From: Allobosea sp. TND4EK4
GTDB lineage: Bacteria; Pseudomonadota; Alphaproteobacteria; Rhizobiales; Beijerinckiaceae
Length of the DNA stretch: 64,000 bases
Direction: 5' to 3'
NCBI RefSeq assembly: GCF_900156025.1
Contig: NZ_FTMO01000007.1
Location: forward strand, 62,001-126,000
The position numbers were made by a program, and so were the translations under genes. The notes beneath the pieces were generated by a model. It did not search any database. It worked only from the letters and a program-made list of their open reading frames with translations, and was not told the origin of the DNA. Shown here one piece after another: positions 56,334-64,000 of this stretch; the first letter of the stretch is position 1, and every line of letters starts with the position of its first letter.

Positions 56334-56684
56334 ATGAGCATTCAGCGTATCCAGCCCGGCCCGCGCATGTCGAAGGCTGTCGTCCACGGCGACACGGTCT
56401 ATCTGGCCGGCCAGGTCGCGGACAAGGCCGCGGGCAAGAGCGTCGGCGAGCAGACGCAGGACATCCTGACCATCATCGACGGGCTGCTGGCCGAGGCCGG
56501 CACCGACAAGTCGAAGCTCCTGATGGTCAATATCTGGCTTGCCGACATGTCGACCTTCGCCGAGATGAACGCGGTCTGGGACAAGTGGGTCGTCGCCGGC
56601 GCCACGCCGGGCCGGGCCACGGTCGAGGCCAAGCTGGCCGCGCCGCAGTTCACCGTCGAGATCGCCGTCATAGCGGCGAAGTAA
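56334..56684 (+). CDS. RidA family protein
   Basis: 116 residues, YjgF/YER057c/UK114 fold: PGPRMSKAVVHGDTVYLAGQVA, GEQTQDILTIIDGLLAEAG, and GRATVEAKLAAPQFTVEIAVIAA. RidA proper deaminates reactive enamine/imine intermediates using a conserved Arg (in VEVARL). Here the segment is VEAKLA, so that Arg is missing and a Lys is one position away. It may belong to a Rid subgroup with different chemistry. A GGAG ribosome site precedes it. Confidence 0.85.
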   Translation: MSIQRIQPGPRMSKAVVHGDTVYLAGQVADKAAGKSVGEQTQDILTIIDGLLAEAGTDKSKLLMVNIWLADMSTFAEMNAVWDKWVVAGATPGRATVEAKLAAPQFTVEIAVIAAK

Positions 56685-56789
56685 CGCCCGGCCCCCGATA
56701 CGGGCAGGCCGGGGCACCGCCCCCGGCCGAGCCCTGCATCTCGGTCCCGTCGCTCGGTCCCAGAGCGGGAGGTTTCGATCAGCCAGCCG

Positions 56790-58160
56790 GTGGATATCGT
56801 ACCGCTGCTCGCCCGCGTCGCCGGCCGCTGCGACGTGCCGCCGGTCGCGCTCGCCGCCATGATGGCGGATCGGATCCGCGAGGCCGGGCCCCAGGGGCTG
56901 ACCGAGCCCCTGCTCGAGCGCAAATGCGCGGATTTCTCGGGCCTCGTCGCGCGCTTGTCGCTGCCCGTCGAGCCGGCCGAAATCCTGCAGTTCCGGAACG
57001 CGGCGGCGGCCGCACTCGCCGCCGGTCGACTCGCCGAAGCCGACAAGGCGCTCGCCCATGCCGAACTGCGCGCCATCGACGGCGCGACCGATCTTTCGGT
57101 GCTGCCTCCGGAGCGACGCCTGCTCATCGCCGAGAACAGGGCAGACCGCGCGGCGCTCAGCTTCCTGCGCACCAGACCCGAGGCCTACCAGGAAGCCGCC
57201 GCACGCTATGGCGAGGCCTCGGCCCTGATCGGGCGGGTGGACACCCAGCGCAGCCGGGCGGCTGCCTTCGATCAGGCCCGGTCGCTCGCCCGCATCAGCG
57301 AGGATTTCGGCGGCCGGGAGGGCTATGACGGGGCCGTCGCCGCATTGCGCCGCCTTCTGGAGCAGCTCAGCTCCCTTTCAGACACCGTGGCCTATGCCAC
57401 CGCGCAGGACGCGGTCGCCGCAGCGCTCGAAGGCCTTTTCAAGCTCACGGGCGAAGGCAAGCTGCGCGAGCAGGCCCTGCAGCATAGCCGGGCAGGGCTG
57501 GAATACCTTCGGCCGGAGGAGGTTCCGGCTCTGTGGCGCACCTTGAAACTGCGCTTCGGGCGGCTCGCCGCCACGCTGGGGATCGTGCAGAAGGACGACA
57601 ACCTGCTCGAGGAGGCGATCGCGAGCTATGCCGGCCTGCTCTCCAGCTGGCAGCGGCAGGATGATGAGCCGCGCTGGCTCGAGGCCGAGCACATGATCTC
57701 GCGCGCGCGCGCCACGCTGGGCAAGCGGCGGATCGACCTGGCACTGCTGGAACGCGCCTTCAACGGCCTCAACCGCGTCTCAAATGCGATCGACCGCAGC
57801 CGCGAACCACTGCGCTGGGCGGAGTTGCAAGACCAGATGGGCGGCGTGCTCGCCTCGATGGGGGACCGCTACAGCGAACCCGTCGTGCTGGAGGAGGCGA
57901 TCACCGCTTTTTCCCAGGCCCTGGAGGAGCGCCGGCGCGATCGCGTTCCGCTGGACTGGGCGCGCAGCCGCGCCAATCAGGCGGATGCGATGCTGCAGCT
58001 CGCACGGCGGACGAAGAACCGGGACCTGGCGCAACGGGCGTTGAGCCAGCTTGTCGAGGCGGCGGAGGCCGCCCGCCAGGTCGATCCGCGCGTGACGGCG
58101 GATTTCCAGGCTCGGCTCGCAGAGGCCGGAGCGATCGCGCAGCGGCTGGTCGACGGCTGA
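56790..58160 (+). CDS. TPR-like helical repeat protein, function unknown
   Basis: 456 residues, soluble, almost all helical. The C-terminal half has tetratricopeptide-like units of the type RVPLDWARSRANQADAMLQL and LRWAELQDQMGGVLASMGDR, each preceded by an AITAFSQALEERRR-type helix. No enzymatic motif. I used GTG 56790 as start. However, a strong GGGAGG (56767) is followed at ideal distance by ATC at 56778, which would read as MSQPVDIVPLL if it were ATG. It is co-directional with ridA, 105 bp downstream. Confidence 0.7.
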   Translation: MDIVPLLARVAGRCDVPPVALAAMMADRIREAGPQGLTEPLLERKCADFSGLVARLSLPVEPAEILQFRNAAAAALAAGRLAEADKALAHAELRAIDGATDLSVLPPERRLLIAENRADRAALSFLRTRPEAYQEAAARYGEASALIGRVDTQRSRAAAFDQARSLARISEDFGGREGYDGAVAALRRLLEQLSSLSDTVAYATAQDAVAAALEGLFKLTGEGKLREQALQHSRAGLEYLRPEEVPALWRTLKLRFGRLAATLGIVQKDDNLLEEAIASYAGLLSSWQRQDDEPRWLEAEHMISRARATLGKRRIDLALLERAFNGLNRVSNAIDRSREPLRWAELQDQMGGVLASMGDRYSEPVVLEEAITAFSQALEERRRDRVPLDWARSRANQADAMLQLARRTKNRDLAQRALSQLVEAAEAARQVDPRVTADFQARLAEAGAIAQRLVDG

Positions 58161-58185
58161 TGGCGCAGCAGGGGCGCGGTGCGCC

Positions 58186-59334
58186 TCAGCGGGGCTTGCG
58201 CGCTGCCAGCCGTTCCAGCGCCCCATCCAGCGTCTCGTCGCGCTTGGCAAAGCAGAAGCGGACCACCGTCTTGACCGCCCCCTCGGCATAGAAGGCGCTG
58301 ACCGGAATGGCCGCGACGCCGTTTTCGATTACGAGGCGCCGGCAGAAGTCGACATCGTCGGCCTCCCCCAATCCGGCAATGTCGACATTGAGGAAATAGG
58401 TGCCGGCCGAGGGCAGGACGGAGAAGCCGAGATTCTGCAACCCGGCGGTGAAACGGTCGCGCGAGCGCTGGAAATCGGCGCGCATGCCGTCGAAATAGCC
58501 GTCATCCTTGCCGAGCCCATAGGCGACGGCGGACTGGAGGTTCGGCGGCGTGGTGAAGGTGATGTACTGATGCGCCTTGGCCAGGACGCGCATGATCGCG
58601 GGCGCGGCCATCACGAAGCCGACTTTCCAGCCCGTCAGCGAGAAGATCTTTCCGGCCGAGGAGATCTTCACCGTGCGCTCGCGCATGTCCGGCCGGCCGA
58701 GCACCGGCACATGGCGATGCCCGTCGAAGACGACATGCTCCCAGACCTCGTCGCAGACCGCGATAGCGTCATGGCGCACGCAGAAATCCGCGAGCAGGTC
58801 GAGATCGGCGGCACTGAAGACGGTCGCGGTCGGGTTCAGCGGATTGTTGAACAGCACCACGCGCGTCTTCGGCGAGAAGGCCTTCGCGAGCGCCTCCTCC
58901 GTCAGGCCGAAATGCGGCGGCGTCAGCGTGACGAATTTCGGAATACCGCCGGCACGCCGCACCAGCGGCACATAGGCGTCGTACATCGGTTCGAACAGCA
59001 CGACCTCGTCGCCGGGCGCGACAAGCGCCATCAGCGCGCCCGCGATGGCCTCCGTCGCGCCCGAGGTGATCATGATCTCGCGGTCGGCGTCCAGATCGAG
59101 CCCCTGCCAGCGCTTGTAGTGGCTCGCCACAGCCTGGCGCAGCTCGGGCAGACCCATCATCGGAGGATACTGGTTCCACCCGTTGATGACCGCATCGGCC
59201 GCCTTGCGCCGGACATCCTCGGGGCCGGGATCGTCCGGAAAGCCCTGGCCGAGATTGATCGCGCCGGTCTCGCGCGCGAGCTGGGACATGACCTCGAAGA
59301 CGCTGGTTGGAAGAGCGGAGAAGATCGGGTTCAT
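58186..59334 (-). CDS. pyridoxal-phosphate aminotransferase, class I/II
   Basis: 382 residues. PLP lysine in SSAGKIFSLTGWKVGF, NPLNPTATVF, and the substrate-binding Arg near the end (VVRFCFAKRDETLD). The AINLGQGFPDDPGPE and GATEAIAGALMALVAPGDEVVLFEP blocks fit YbdL/kynurenine-aminotransferase-like enzymes. It probably transaminates methionine or an aromatic amino acid. The frame opens one codon earlier with GTG; ATG 59334 is preferred. It is divergent from cobQ across a long structured region. Confidence 0.88.
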   Translation of the reverse strand: MNPIFSALPTSVFEVMSQLARETGAINLGQGFPDDPGPEDVRRKAADAVINGWNQYPPMMGLPELRQAVASHYKRWQGLDLDADREIMITSGATEAIAGALMALVAPGDEVVLFEPMYDAYVPLVRRAGGIPKFVTLTPPHFGLTEEALAKAFSPKTRVVLFNNPLNPTATVFSAADLDLLADFCVRHDAIAVCDEVWEHVVFDGHRHVPVLGRPDMRERTVKISSAGKIFSLTGWKVGFVMAAPAIMRVLAKAHQYITFTTPPNLQSAVAYGLGKDDGYFDGMRADFQRSRDRFTAGLQNLGFSVLPSAGTYFLNVDIAGLGEADDVDFCRRLVIENGVAAIPVSAFYAEGAVKTVVRFCFAKRDETLDGALERLAARKPR

Positions 59335-59436
59335 CACGGTGTCGCAAGCGGGCGGTTCAGGGAGCCGGCTTTAGCATGCCGCGTCTCCGCTTGGCATCCC
59401 CATCGGCTTGCCGGGCAGCTCCGCAAAATGCCGAAT
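59335..59436. other. start of the 346-bp aminotransferase/cobQ divergent region
   Basis: Includes the aminotransferase 5' leader on the minus strand. I see no gene here and no clear promoter; the notable elements of this gap lie at 59437-59663 and are listed separately. Confidence 0.5.
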
Positions 59437-59473
59437 GATGAATGTTGACATTCGTCAGAGGTCAGTATCTATT
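59437..59473 (+). promoter_or_regulatory. promoter and TetR-like operator upstream of the cobQ leader
   Basis: GAATG-TTGA-CATTC forms an inverted repeat (59440-59453) and is followed by GTCA. It includes TTGACA (59445-59450), with TATCTA 15 bp or TCTATT 17 bp downstream as possible -10. GAATGATGAA and ATTCGTCA also occur in the operator before the TetR gene at 61248. Confidence 0.5.
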
Positions 59474-59474
59474 C

Positions 59475-59553
59475 GGTTTGCCGGTCCTCGGCGACGACCT
59501 GATGCGACTTCGCCCCTTTGGCGCAGCAGGTTGTCGCGGTGGGCCGGCAAACC
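59475..59553 (+). repeat. 79-nt near-continuous hairpin in the cobQ leader
   Basis: Three stacked stems. GGTTTGCCGGTCC (59475-59487) pairs with GGGCCGGCAAACC (59541-59553). GCGACGACCTG (59491-59501) pairs with CAGGTTGTCGC (59527-59537). CGCC (59511) pairs with GGCG (59520) over a 5-nt loop. In total 28 bp with two G-U pairs. It could be the leader of the cobQ mRNA, a small RNA, or a small inverted-repeat mobile element. Confidence 0.65.
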
Positions 59554-59554
59554 A

Positions 59555-59663
59555 TGTCAGGGGTCTGCCAAGCGCCCCCAGCGCACTCCTCCCAGCCGCC
59601 CTGCCTGAAGAAGAACCTCCCGCTCACGGCTGGTGGGACAGCGCATTCCTCTTTCGAGAACGA
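59555..59663 (+). other. second structured part of the cobQ leader
   Basis: CCAGCCG (59592) pairs with CGGCTGG (59627), and GCGCACTCCTC / GCGCATTCCTC are direct repeats at 59581 and 59641. TGTCAGGGGTCTGCC (59555-59569) partly resembles the 3' box of cobalamin riboswitches, but the other riboswitch boxes are missing. Both strands are open but coding seems unlikely. Confidence 0.4.
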
Positions 59664-59680
59664 TGTCCTAAGCAGGGCCG

Positions 59681-61156
59681 ATGTCCCGCCCCGCACCTCC
59701 TGCCCTGATGATCCTCGGCACCGGCTCGAATGTCGGCAAGTCGCTGATCGTCGCCGGGCTTTGCCGCCTCTTCGCCGATCGCGGGCTGAAGGTCAGGCCG
59801 TTCAAGCCGCAGAACATGTCGAACAATGCCGCGGCGACGGCGCAGGGCGAGATCGGGCGCGCCCAGGCGCTGCAGGCGCGGGCGGCCCGAATCACGCCGC
59901 ATCCCGACATGAACCCCGTCCTGCTGAAACCCGAGGGCGAGCAGGGCAGCCAGGTCATCCTGCAGGGCCGCGTCGCCGGGCGGCTCGGCTCGCGCGATTT
60001 TGGCCGCCGCGGCGACTGGCTGCCGGCGGTGCTGGAGAGCTTCGAGCGGCTCGGGCGCGATGCTGATCTCGTGCTCGTTGAAGGCGCCGGCTCGCCGGCC
60101 GAGACCAATCTGCGGGCGCGAGACATCGCCAATCTCGGCTTCGCCTGCGCGGCCGGCGTGCCGGCCGTGCTGATCGGCGACATCGACCGCGGCGGGGTGA
60201 TCGCCAGCCTCGTCGGCACACATGCCGTGCTCGACGCGGAGGATCGCGCGATGATCCGCGGCTTCGCCGTCAACCGCTTCAGAGGGGCGGTTGAGCTGTT
60301 CCGGCCGGGGGTCGAGACGATCTCGGCCGCCACCGGTTGGCCCTGCCTCGGCATCGTCCCCTGGTTTCCCGGCGCAAGCCGGCTCCCGGCGGAGGACGGG
60401 CTCGACATGCGCTGTGAGCGCAAGCCGGGAGCGCGCCTCAAGATCGCCGTGCCGGTCCTGCCGGGAATCGCCAATTTCGACGATCTCGATCCGCTGAAGC
60501 TGGAGCCCGACGTGGATCTCGTTCTGGCCGAGAGCGGGAAGGCGCTTCCGGGCGACGCCGACCTCGTCATCCTGCCGGGCTCGAAGACGACGCTGCGCAG
60601 CCTCGCCGCGCTGCGCCATGAGGGCTGGGACATCGACATCCTCGCCCATCGCCGCCGCGGCGGCCATGTTCTCGGCCTTTGCGGCGGCTACCAGATGCTG
60701 GGGCGGGCGGTGCGCGATCCGCTGGGTCTCGAAGGCCCCCCGGGAGAGGCGGAGGGACTCGGCCTGCTCGACGTCGAGACCGTGCTCGACCGCGACAAAA
60801 CGGTGCGCGAGGTCGAGGTCGGCCATCCCGCGAGCGCAAGCCGCGGCCGCGCCTATGAGATTCATCTCGGCCGCACCGAAGGCCCGGATACCGAACGAGC
60901 CCCCTTTACCGTCGGCGGACGCCCGGAAGGGGCGGCGAGCCGCGACGGACGCGTCGCAGGGAGCTATCTCCACGGGGTGCTGGCCTCGGATGCGATCCGC
61001 GCGGCGTGGTTGCGGAGACTGAACGGCCGGGAAGGCAGCGGCGCCCGTTATGAAGAGAGCGTCGAAGAAACCCTGGATGCGCTGGCCGCCCATCTGGCCG
61101 AACATCTCGATATCGACGCGCTGCTTGCTCTGGCGCAAATCCGGTCATCGCCTTGA
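59681..61156 (+). CDS. cobQ: cobyric acid synthase
   Basis: Amidates the peripheral carboxylates of adenosylcobyrinic acid a,c-diamide in cobalamin synthesis. 491 residues. The N-terminal dethiobiotin-synthase-like P-loop domain begins [20 protein letters not shown], then [11 protein letters not shown]. The C-terminal glutaminase domain has its cysteine in [12 protein letters not shown] and His in SYLHGVL. No other cob gene is in the window. The long leader may contain its regulation. Confidence 0.94.
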   Translation: MSRPAPPALMILGTGSNVGKSLIVAGLCRLFADRGLKVRPFKPQNMSNNAAATAQGEIGRAQALQARAARITPHPDMNPVLLKPEGEQGSQVILQGRVAGRLGSRDFGRRGDWLPAVLESFERLGRDADLVLVEGAGSPAETNLRARDIANLGFACAAGVPAVLIGDIDRGGVIASLVGTHAVLDAEDRAMIRGFAVNRFRGAVELFRPGVETISAATGWPCLGIVPWFPGASRLPAEDGLDMRCERKPGARLKIAVPVLPGIANFDDLDPLKLEPDVDLVLAESGKALPGDADLVILPGSKTTLRSLAALRHEGWDIDILAHRRRGGHVLGLCGGYQMLGRAVRDPLGLEGPPGEAEGLGLLDVETVLDRDKTVREVEVGHPASASRGRAYEIHLGRTEGPDTERAPFTVGGRPEGAASRDGRVAGSYLHGVLASDAIRAAWLRRLNGREGSGARYEESVEETLDALAAHLAEHLDIDALLALAQIRSSP

Positions 61157-61247
61157 GCCGACTTTGCGGGCTGCCCCCTGCAGCGGCGACCATTGGGAGA
61201 TTGGATTGTTTCTTTCCGTGGCAAAATCCTTTGATCTGCCATAATGT

Positions 61248-61269
61248 TGACGAATGATGAAATTCGTCA
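61248..61269. promoter_or_regulatory. perfect 8-bp-arm operator palindrome before the TetR gene
   Basis: TGACGAAT, 6-bp spacer GATGAA, ATTCGTCA. It overlaps a TTGACG -35-like hexamer (61247-61252), so binding would block transcription. Ideal form for a TetR dimer site; it lies 46 bp upstream of the TetR gene start. Confidence 0.65.
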
Positions 61270-61315
61270 TACCGATTTCTTCACCCCTCGTTAGCAGGCA
61301 GAGCAGCGGCCTATC

Positions 61316-61906
61316 GTGAGCCAGATCGAACGCGACACCCGGCAGACCATCGTCGATACCGCAGAGCGCTTTTTCCGCGACATCGGCTATCAGAAGACGA
61401 CCGTGGCGGATATCGCCAAGTCGCTGCGGATGAGCCCTGCCAACGTCTACCGCTTCTTCGATTCCAAGAAGTCGATCAACGAGGCCGTTCTGGACCGCTA
61501 CAAGCGCGAGCAGGAAGAGGCGCTCATCGCGATCGCCGAGCAGGACCGGCCCGCCGCCGAGCGCCTGCGCGAGATGCTGGCGACCTGTTTTCGCCTCAAC
61601 GCCGCCCGCTTCGCCGGCCATGCCAAGATGCAGGAGATGGTCTGCGCCGCGATGGAGGAGAGCTGGGATGCGATCATCGCCCATATCGAGCGCTTCGACA
61701 CCGTGCTGCGCCGCGTCGTGGCCGACGGCATCGCCCGCGGCGAGTTCCGGGAGATCGATCCGGCCCATGCGACCGGTTGTATCCGCGTCGCGATGATCCG
61801 CTTCATGCATCCGCTCCTGATCAGCCAGTGCGAGTGCTTCCCCGGCCCTTCCTCGGACGAGATGATCACTTTCGTGCTCAGCGCGCTGCAGTCGCAGCCG
61901 GCCTGA
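61316..61906 (+). CDS. TetR/AcrR family transcriptional regulator
   Basis: 196 residues from a GTG. The HTH is at about residues 27-55 (FRDIGYQKTTVADIAKSLRMSPANVYRFFDSKKSINEAV); the C-terminal ligand domain (about 75-190) is unassigned. This sort of regulator is often found beside RND efflux genes, but none is present here; its neighbours are cobQ and a polysaccharide gene. The palindrome at 61248 is the obvious autoregulatory site. Confidence 0.88.
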   Translation: MSQIERDTRQTIVDTAERFFRDIGYQKTTVADIAKSLRMSPANVYRFFDSKKSINEAVLDRYKREQEEALIAIAEQDRPAAERLREMLATCFRLNAARFAGHAKMQEMVCAAMEESWDAIIAHIERFDTVLRRVVADGIARGEFREIDPAHATGCIRVAMIRFMHPLLISQCECFPGPSSDEMITFVLSALQSQPA

Positions 61907-61970
61907 GCATGAACGGCCGGCCGGCCCGCGCGTTGACAAGGCATCGAGGGAGCGGGATACCCCGCCTGAC

Positions 61971-63935
61971 ATGGCCGTCCTGCCCAAACAAAACCTGAAG
62001 AAGCTCCTCGTCATCCTCCACGATCTCGTGGTGACGGCGCTCGCGATCTGGCTCGTCTTCGTGATCCGGTTCGAGGGCCGGCTGCTCGACGAGCATCTGC
62101 GCTATCTGCCCCGCTTCCTGCCCTTCTTCGTGGTCTATGCCGGGCTGGTGTACTGGTTCTTCTCGCTCTACCGGTCGAAATGGCGCTTTGCGTCGCTTCC
62201 CGACCTCTCCAACATCGTCAAGGCGGTCTCGGTCCTGACCATCAGCCTGCTGGCCATCGACTATGTGCTGGTTTCCCCTGAACTCTACGGCAATTTCTAC
62301 TTCGGCAAGATCTCGATCGCGCTGTACTGGCTCGTCCAGATCGCGCTGCTCGGCGGCCCGCGCCTGGCTTATCGCTACTTCAAATACGCTCGCTCGCGGA
62401 ACCAGGCGGAGCGCGGCGCGGCGCTGCCTGCCCTTCTGCTCGGCCGCAGCGTCGAGGTCGAGATGGTGATCCGCGCCATGGAGGCCGGCACCATGCGCCG
62501 GCTGCGCCCGGCCGGCATCCTGTCTCCCCGCGCCGACGATCTCGGCCAGTCGATCCGGGGCGTTCCGGTGCTCGGCCTGCTCTCGGACATCGAGCGCGTC
62601 GCCGGCGAGGCGGCCATCCGCGGCGAGGACTATCGCCGCATCGTCGCGACGCCGTCGGCGCTGCTGCCGGAGGCACAGCCGGACAAATGGCTGAAGCAGA
62701 CCCGGAAGCTCGCGCTGCCGATCTCGCGCATCGAATCGCCTGGCGAAGGCACCCGCGACACCGATGTCGCGCCGCTGGAGATCGAGGATCTGCTCGTGCG
62801 CTCGACGGTGACGATCGATCGGCAGCGGCTCGGCAGCTTCCTGAAAGGCAAGCGCGTGATCGTCACGGGCGGCGGCGGCTCGATCGGCTCGGAGATCTGC
62901 CTGCGTTGCGCCGCGTTCGGTGCCAGCGAGATTTTGGTCGTCGAAAGCTCCGAACCTGCTCTGTTCCAGATCACCGAGCAGCTCTCCGTCGTGGCGGACG
63001 GGACCGTGGTGTCAGGCGCGCTTGCCGATGTCCGCGACCGCGACCGGATCATGCCGCTCTTCGCCGGGTTCCGCCCCGACATCGTCATCCACGCCGCCGC
63101 GCTGAAGCATGTCCCCTATCTGGAAGCGGACTGGAGCGAAGGCATCAAGACCAATATCTTCGGCTCGGTGAACGTCACCGACGCCGCCGTCGCCGCCGGC
63201 GCCAGGACCTTCGTGCTGATCTCGACCGACAAGGCGATCGAGCCGGTCTCGATGCTGGGGGCGACAAAGCGCTTCGCCGAAATCTACGCACAGTCGCGCG
63301 ACGCGGAGTTCGTCGGCTCGGCCTCGGCCATGCGCCTGGTGGCCGTGCGGTTCGGGAACGTGCTGGGCTCGGCAGGCTCGGTCGTGCCGAAGTTCAAGGC
63401 GCAGATCGCGCGCGGCGGGCCGATCACCGTGACCAGCCCCGAGATGATCCGTTATTTCATGACGATCCGCGAGGCCTGCGACCTCGTGCTGACCGCAGCC
63501 TCCCACACGCAGACGCTGGGCCCCGATGCCGAACGCGCCGCCGTCTACGTCCTCAAGATGGGCCAGCCCGTGAAGATCATGGACCTGGCGGAGCGGATGA
63601 TCCGGCTCGCCGGCTACGAACCCGGAGAGGATATCGAGATCGTCGTCACGGGCGTCAGGCCCGGCGAGCGCCTCAACGAAATCCTGTTCGCGCGCGACGA
63701 GCCGATGGCGGAAACCGGGCTCGACGGCGTGATGGCCGCCAAGCCGAGCTTCGCCGATCGCCCACGGATTCAGAGCTGGCTTTCCCGGCTTGAAGTGGCG
63801 CTGCATCGCGGCGACCGCGCGGCCGCGGACGTTGTGCTGGTCGAGGCGATTCCGGATTTCAGCCGGCGCGAGCAGACGCCGCCAGACGCGCCAGCGCAGC
63901 TTCGGTCTCCACCGGCGGTCGCCAGCCTGCGCTGA
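61971..63935 (+). CDS. CapD/WbpM-type nucleoside-diphosphate-sugar 4,6-dehydratase
   Basis: 654 residues. Four N-terminal transmembrane helices (about residues 10-125), a first Rossmann-like module, then the catalytic SDR domain with VIVTGGGGSIGSEICLR (around residue 300), the TDKAIEPVSMLGATKRFAE active-site segment and RYFMTIREAC. It acts on UDP-GlcNAc-type sugars for capsule, O-antigen or glycan synthesis. The C-terminal tail after PDFSRREQ overlaps a convergent epimerase gene by 77 bp, so the last 25 residues are probably not functionally constrained. Confidence 0.92.
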   Translation: MAVLPKQNLKKLLVILHDLVVTALAIWLVFVIRFEGRLLDEHLRYLPRFLPFFVVYAGLVYWFFSLYRSKWRFASLPDLSNIVKAVSVLTISLLAIDYVLVSPELYGNFYFGKISIALYWLVQIALLGGPRLAYRYFKYARSRNQAERGAALPALLLGRSVEVEMVIRAMEAGTMRRLRPAGILSPRADDLGQSIRGVPVLGLLSDIERVAGEAAIRGEDYRRIVATPSALLPEAQPDKWLKQTRKLALPISRIESPGEGTRDTDVAPLEIEDLLVRSTVTIDRQRLGSFLKGKRVIVTGGGGSIGSEICLRCAAFGASEILVVESSEPALFQITEQLSVVADGTVVSGALADVRDRDRIMPLFAGFRPDIVIHAAALKHVPYLEADWSEGIKTNIFGSVNVTDAAVAAGARTFVLISTDKAIEPVSMLGATKRFAEIYAQSRDAEFVGSASAMRLVAVRFGNVLGSAGSVVPKFKAQIARGGPITVTSPEMIRYFMTIREACDLVLTAASHTQTLGPDAERAAVYVLKMGQPVKIMDLAERMIRLAGYEPGEDIEIVVTGVRPGERLNEILFARDEPMAETGLDGVMAAKPSFADRPRIQSWLSRLEVALHRGDRAAADVVLVEAIPDFSRREQTPPDAPAQLRSPPAVASLR

Positions 63936-64000
63936 GCAGCCGCTGCGGCCGGGCAACGAGGCTGCCCGCCAGTTTGACGAAGGTCTCCTCACGGCCCGCC
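63859..64000 (-). CDS. 3' end of an NAD-dependent epimerase/dehydratase-like gene
   Basis: The minus strand is open from the window edge and stops at 63861-63859. The 46 visible residues (AGREETFVKLAGSLVARPQR, then LLSAGWRPPVETEAALARLA and a short tail) resemble the C terminus of nucleotide-sugar epimerases, with the usual GWxPP...E.GLA motif. It overlaps the convergent CapD-type gene. The identification is from a short piece only; its place next to a nucleotide-sugar dehydratase supports it. Confidence 0.55.
   Translation of the reverse strand, partial: AGREETFVKLAGSLVARPQRLLSAGWRPPVETEAALARLAASARAG

Noticed and set aside
59437..59680. Classical cobalamin riboswitch upstream of cobQ
   Set aside because: One box is faintly similar, but the GCCACTG and GGGAAGG-type conserved blocks are missing on both strands. 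Left as a finding for covariance-model testing, not called.
59469..59696. 75-codon minus-strand open frame in the cobQ leader
   Set aside because: It is composed of the arms of the large hairpin, has a Cys/Trp-rich low-likelihood composition and no ribosome site; probably a product of the structured DNA.

Overview
The window is GC-rich chromosomal DNA (roughly two-thirds G+C) from an alphaproteobacterium, most likely a member of the Hyphomicrobiales close to Bosea. This is inferred from gene order and protein character: rpmH-rnpA-yidC-engB-argB, dnaX-ybaB-recR beside a small SRP RNA, hemW-rdgB-rph divergent from hrcA, and hisB-DUF2628-hisH-hisA-hisF-hisE-coaA. Genes are dense and often overlap by 1-4 bases (ATGA, GTGA, TGATG). 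I see no phage, insertion sequence, CRISPR array or tRNA gene. The window is mostly core genome plus transport and catabolic modules.

Layout. 1-3.8 kb: nucleoside salvage (punA partial, deoC, deoA) overlapping a D-2-hydroxyacid dehydrogenase. 3.9-10.8 kb: phytase-like secreted protein, nth, DUF2244, an Ada-like HTH/methyltransferase, a polytopic membrane protein and a fumarylacetoacetase-fold hydrolase. 10.9-16 kb: a Ugp-type ABC importer (B-A-E-C) with a creatininase-family amidohydrolase between the two permease genes. 16-24 kb: hemW, rdgB, rph, hrcA, an ankyrin protein, DUF3297, a GNAT/XRE-cupin pair and lepA. 24-29 kb: an SDR, a trans-aconitate methyltransferase-like gene and a sulfonate/nitrate-type ABC importer divergent from an Lrp/AsnC regulator. 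29-36 kb: coaBC, dut, an Rrf2 regulator, cysK, a frameshifted GNAT, a two-domain VOC protein, an FAD oxidoreductase and YihY. 36-40 kb: an outer-membrane beta-barrel protein, recR, ybaB, dnaX and the SRP RNA. 40-49 kb: rpmH, rnpA, yidC, an acetyltransferase, engB, a secreted lipase-like hydrolase, DUF423, argB, a pyrimidine 5'-nucleotidase and metZ. 49-56 kb: the his cluster, interrupted between hisA and hisF by a Tat-exported carbonic anhydrase and a divergent double winged-helix protein, then coaA. 56-64 kb: YqaA, RidA, a TPR protein, an aminotransferase, cobQ behind a highly structured leader, a TetR regulator, a CapD/WbpM-type nucleotide-sugar dehydratase and the 3' end of a convergent epimerase.

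The least ordinary material is non-coding. Three intergenic hairpins are built from tandem heptamers (GGCAGTn or GCGAATG types). Several other REP-like palindromes sit at gene ends. Two paired operator-like palindromes lie before the Ugp-type operon. The metZ leader has mutually exclusive stems. A roughly 79-nt near-continuous hairpin precedes cobQ, and an operator-like repeat related to the one before the TetR gene lies upstream of it. The his-cluster insertion and the creatininase inside the importer operon are the most interesting gene-level arrangements. I found no convincing case of an entirely new multi-gene system.
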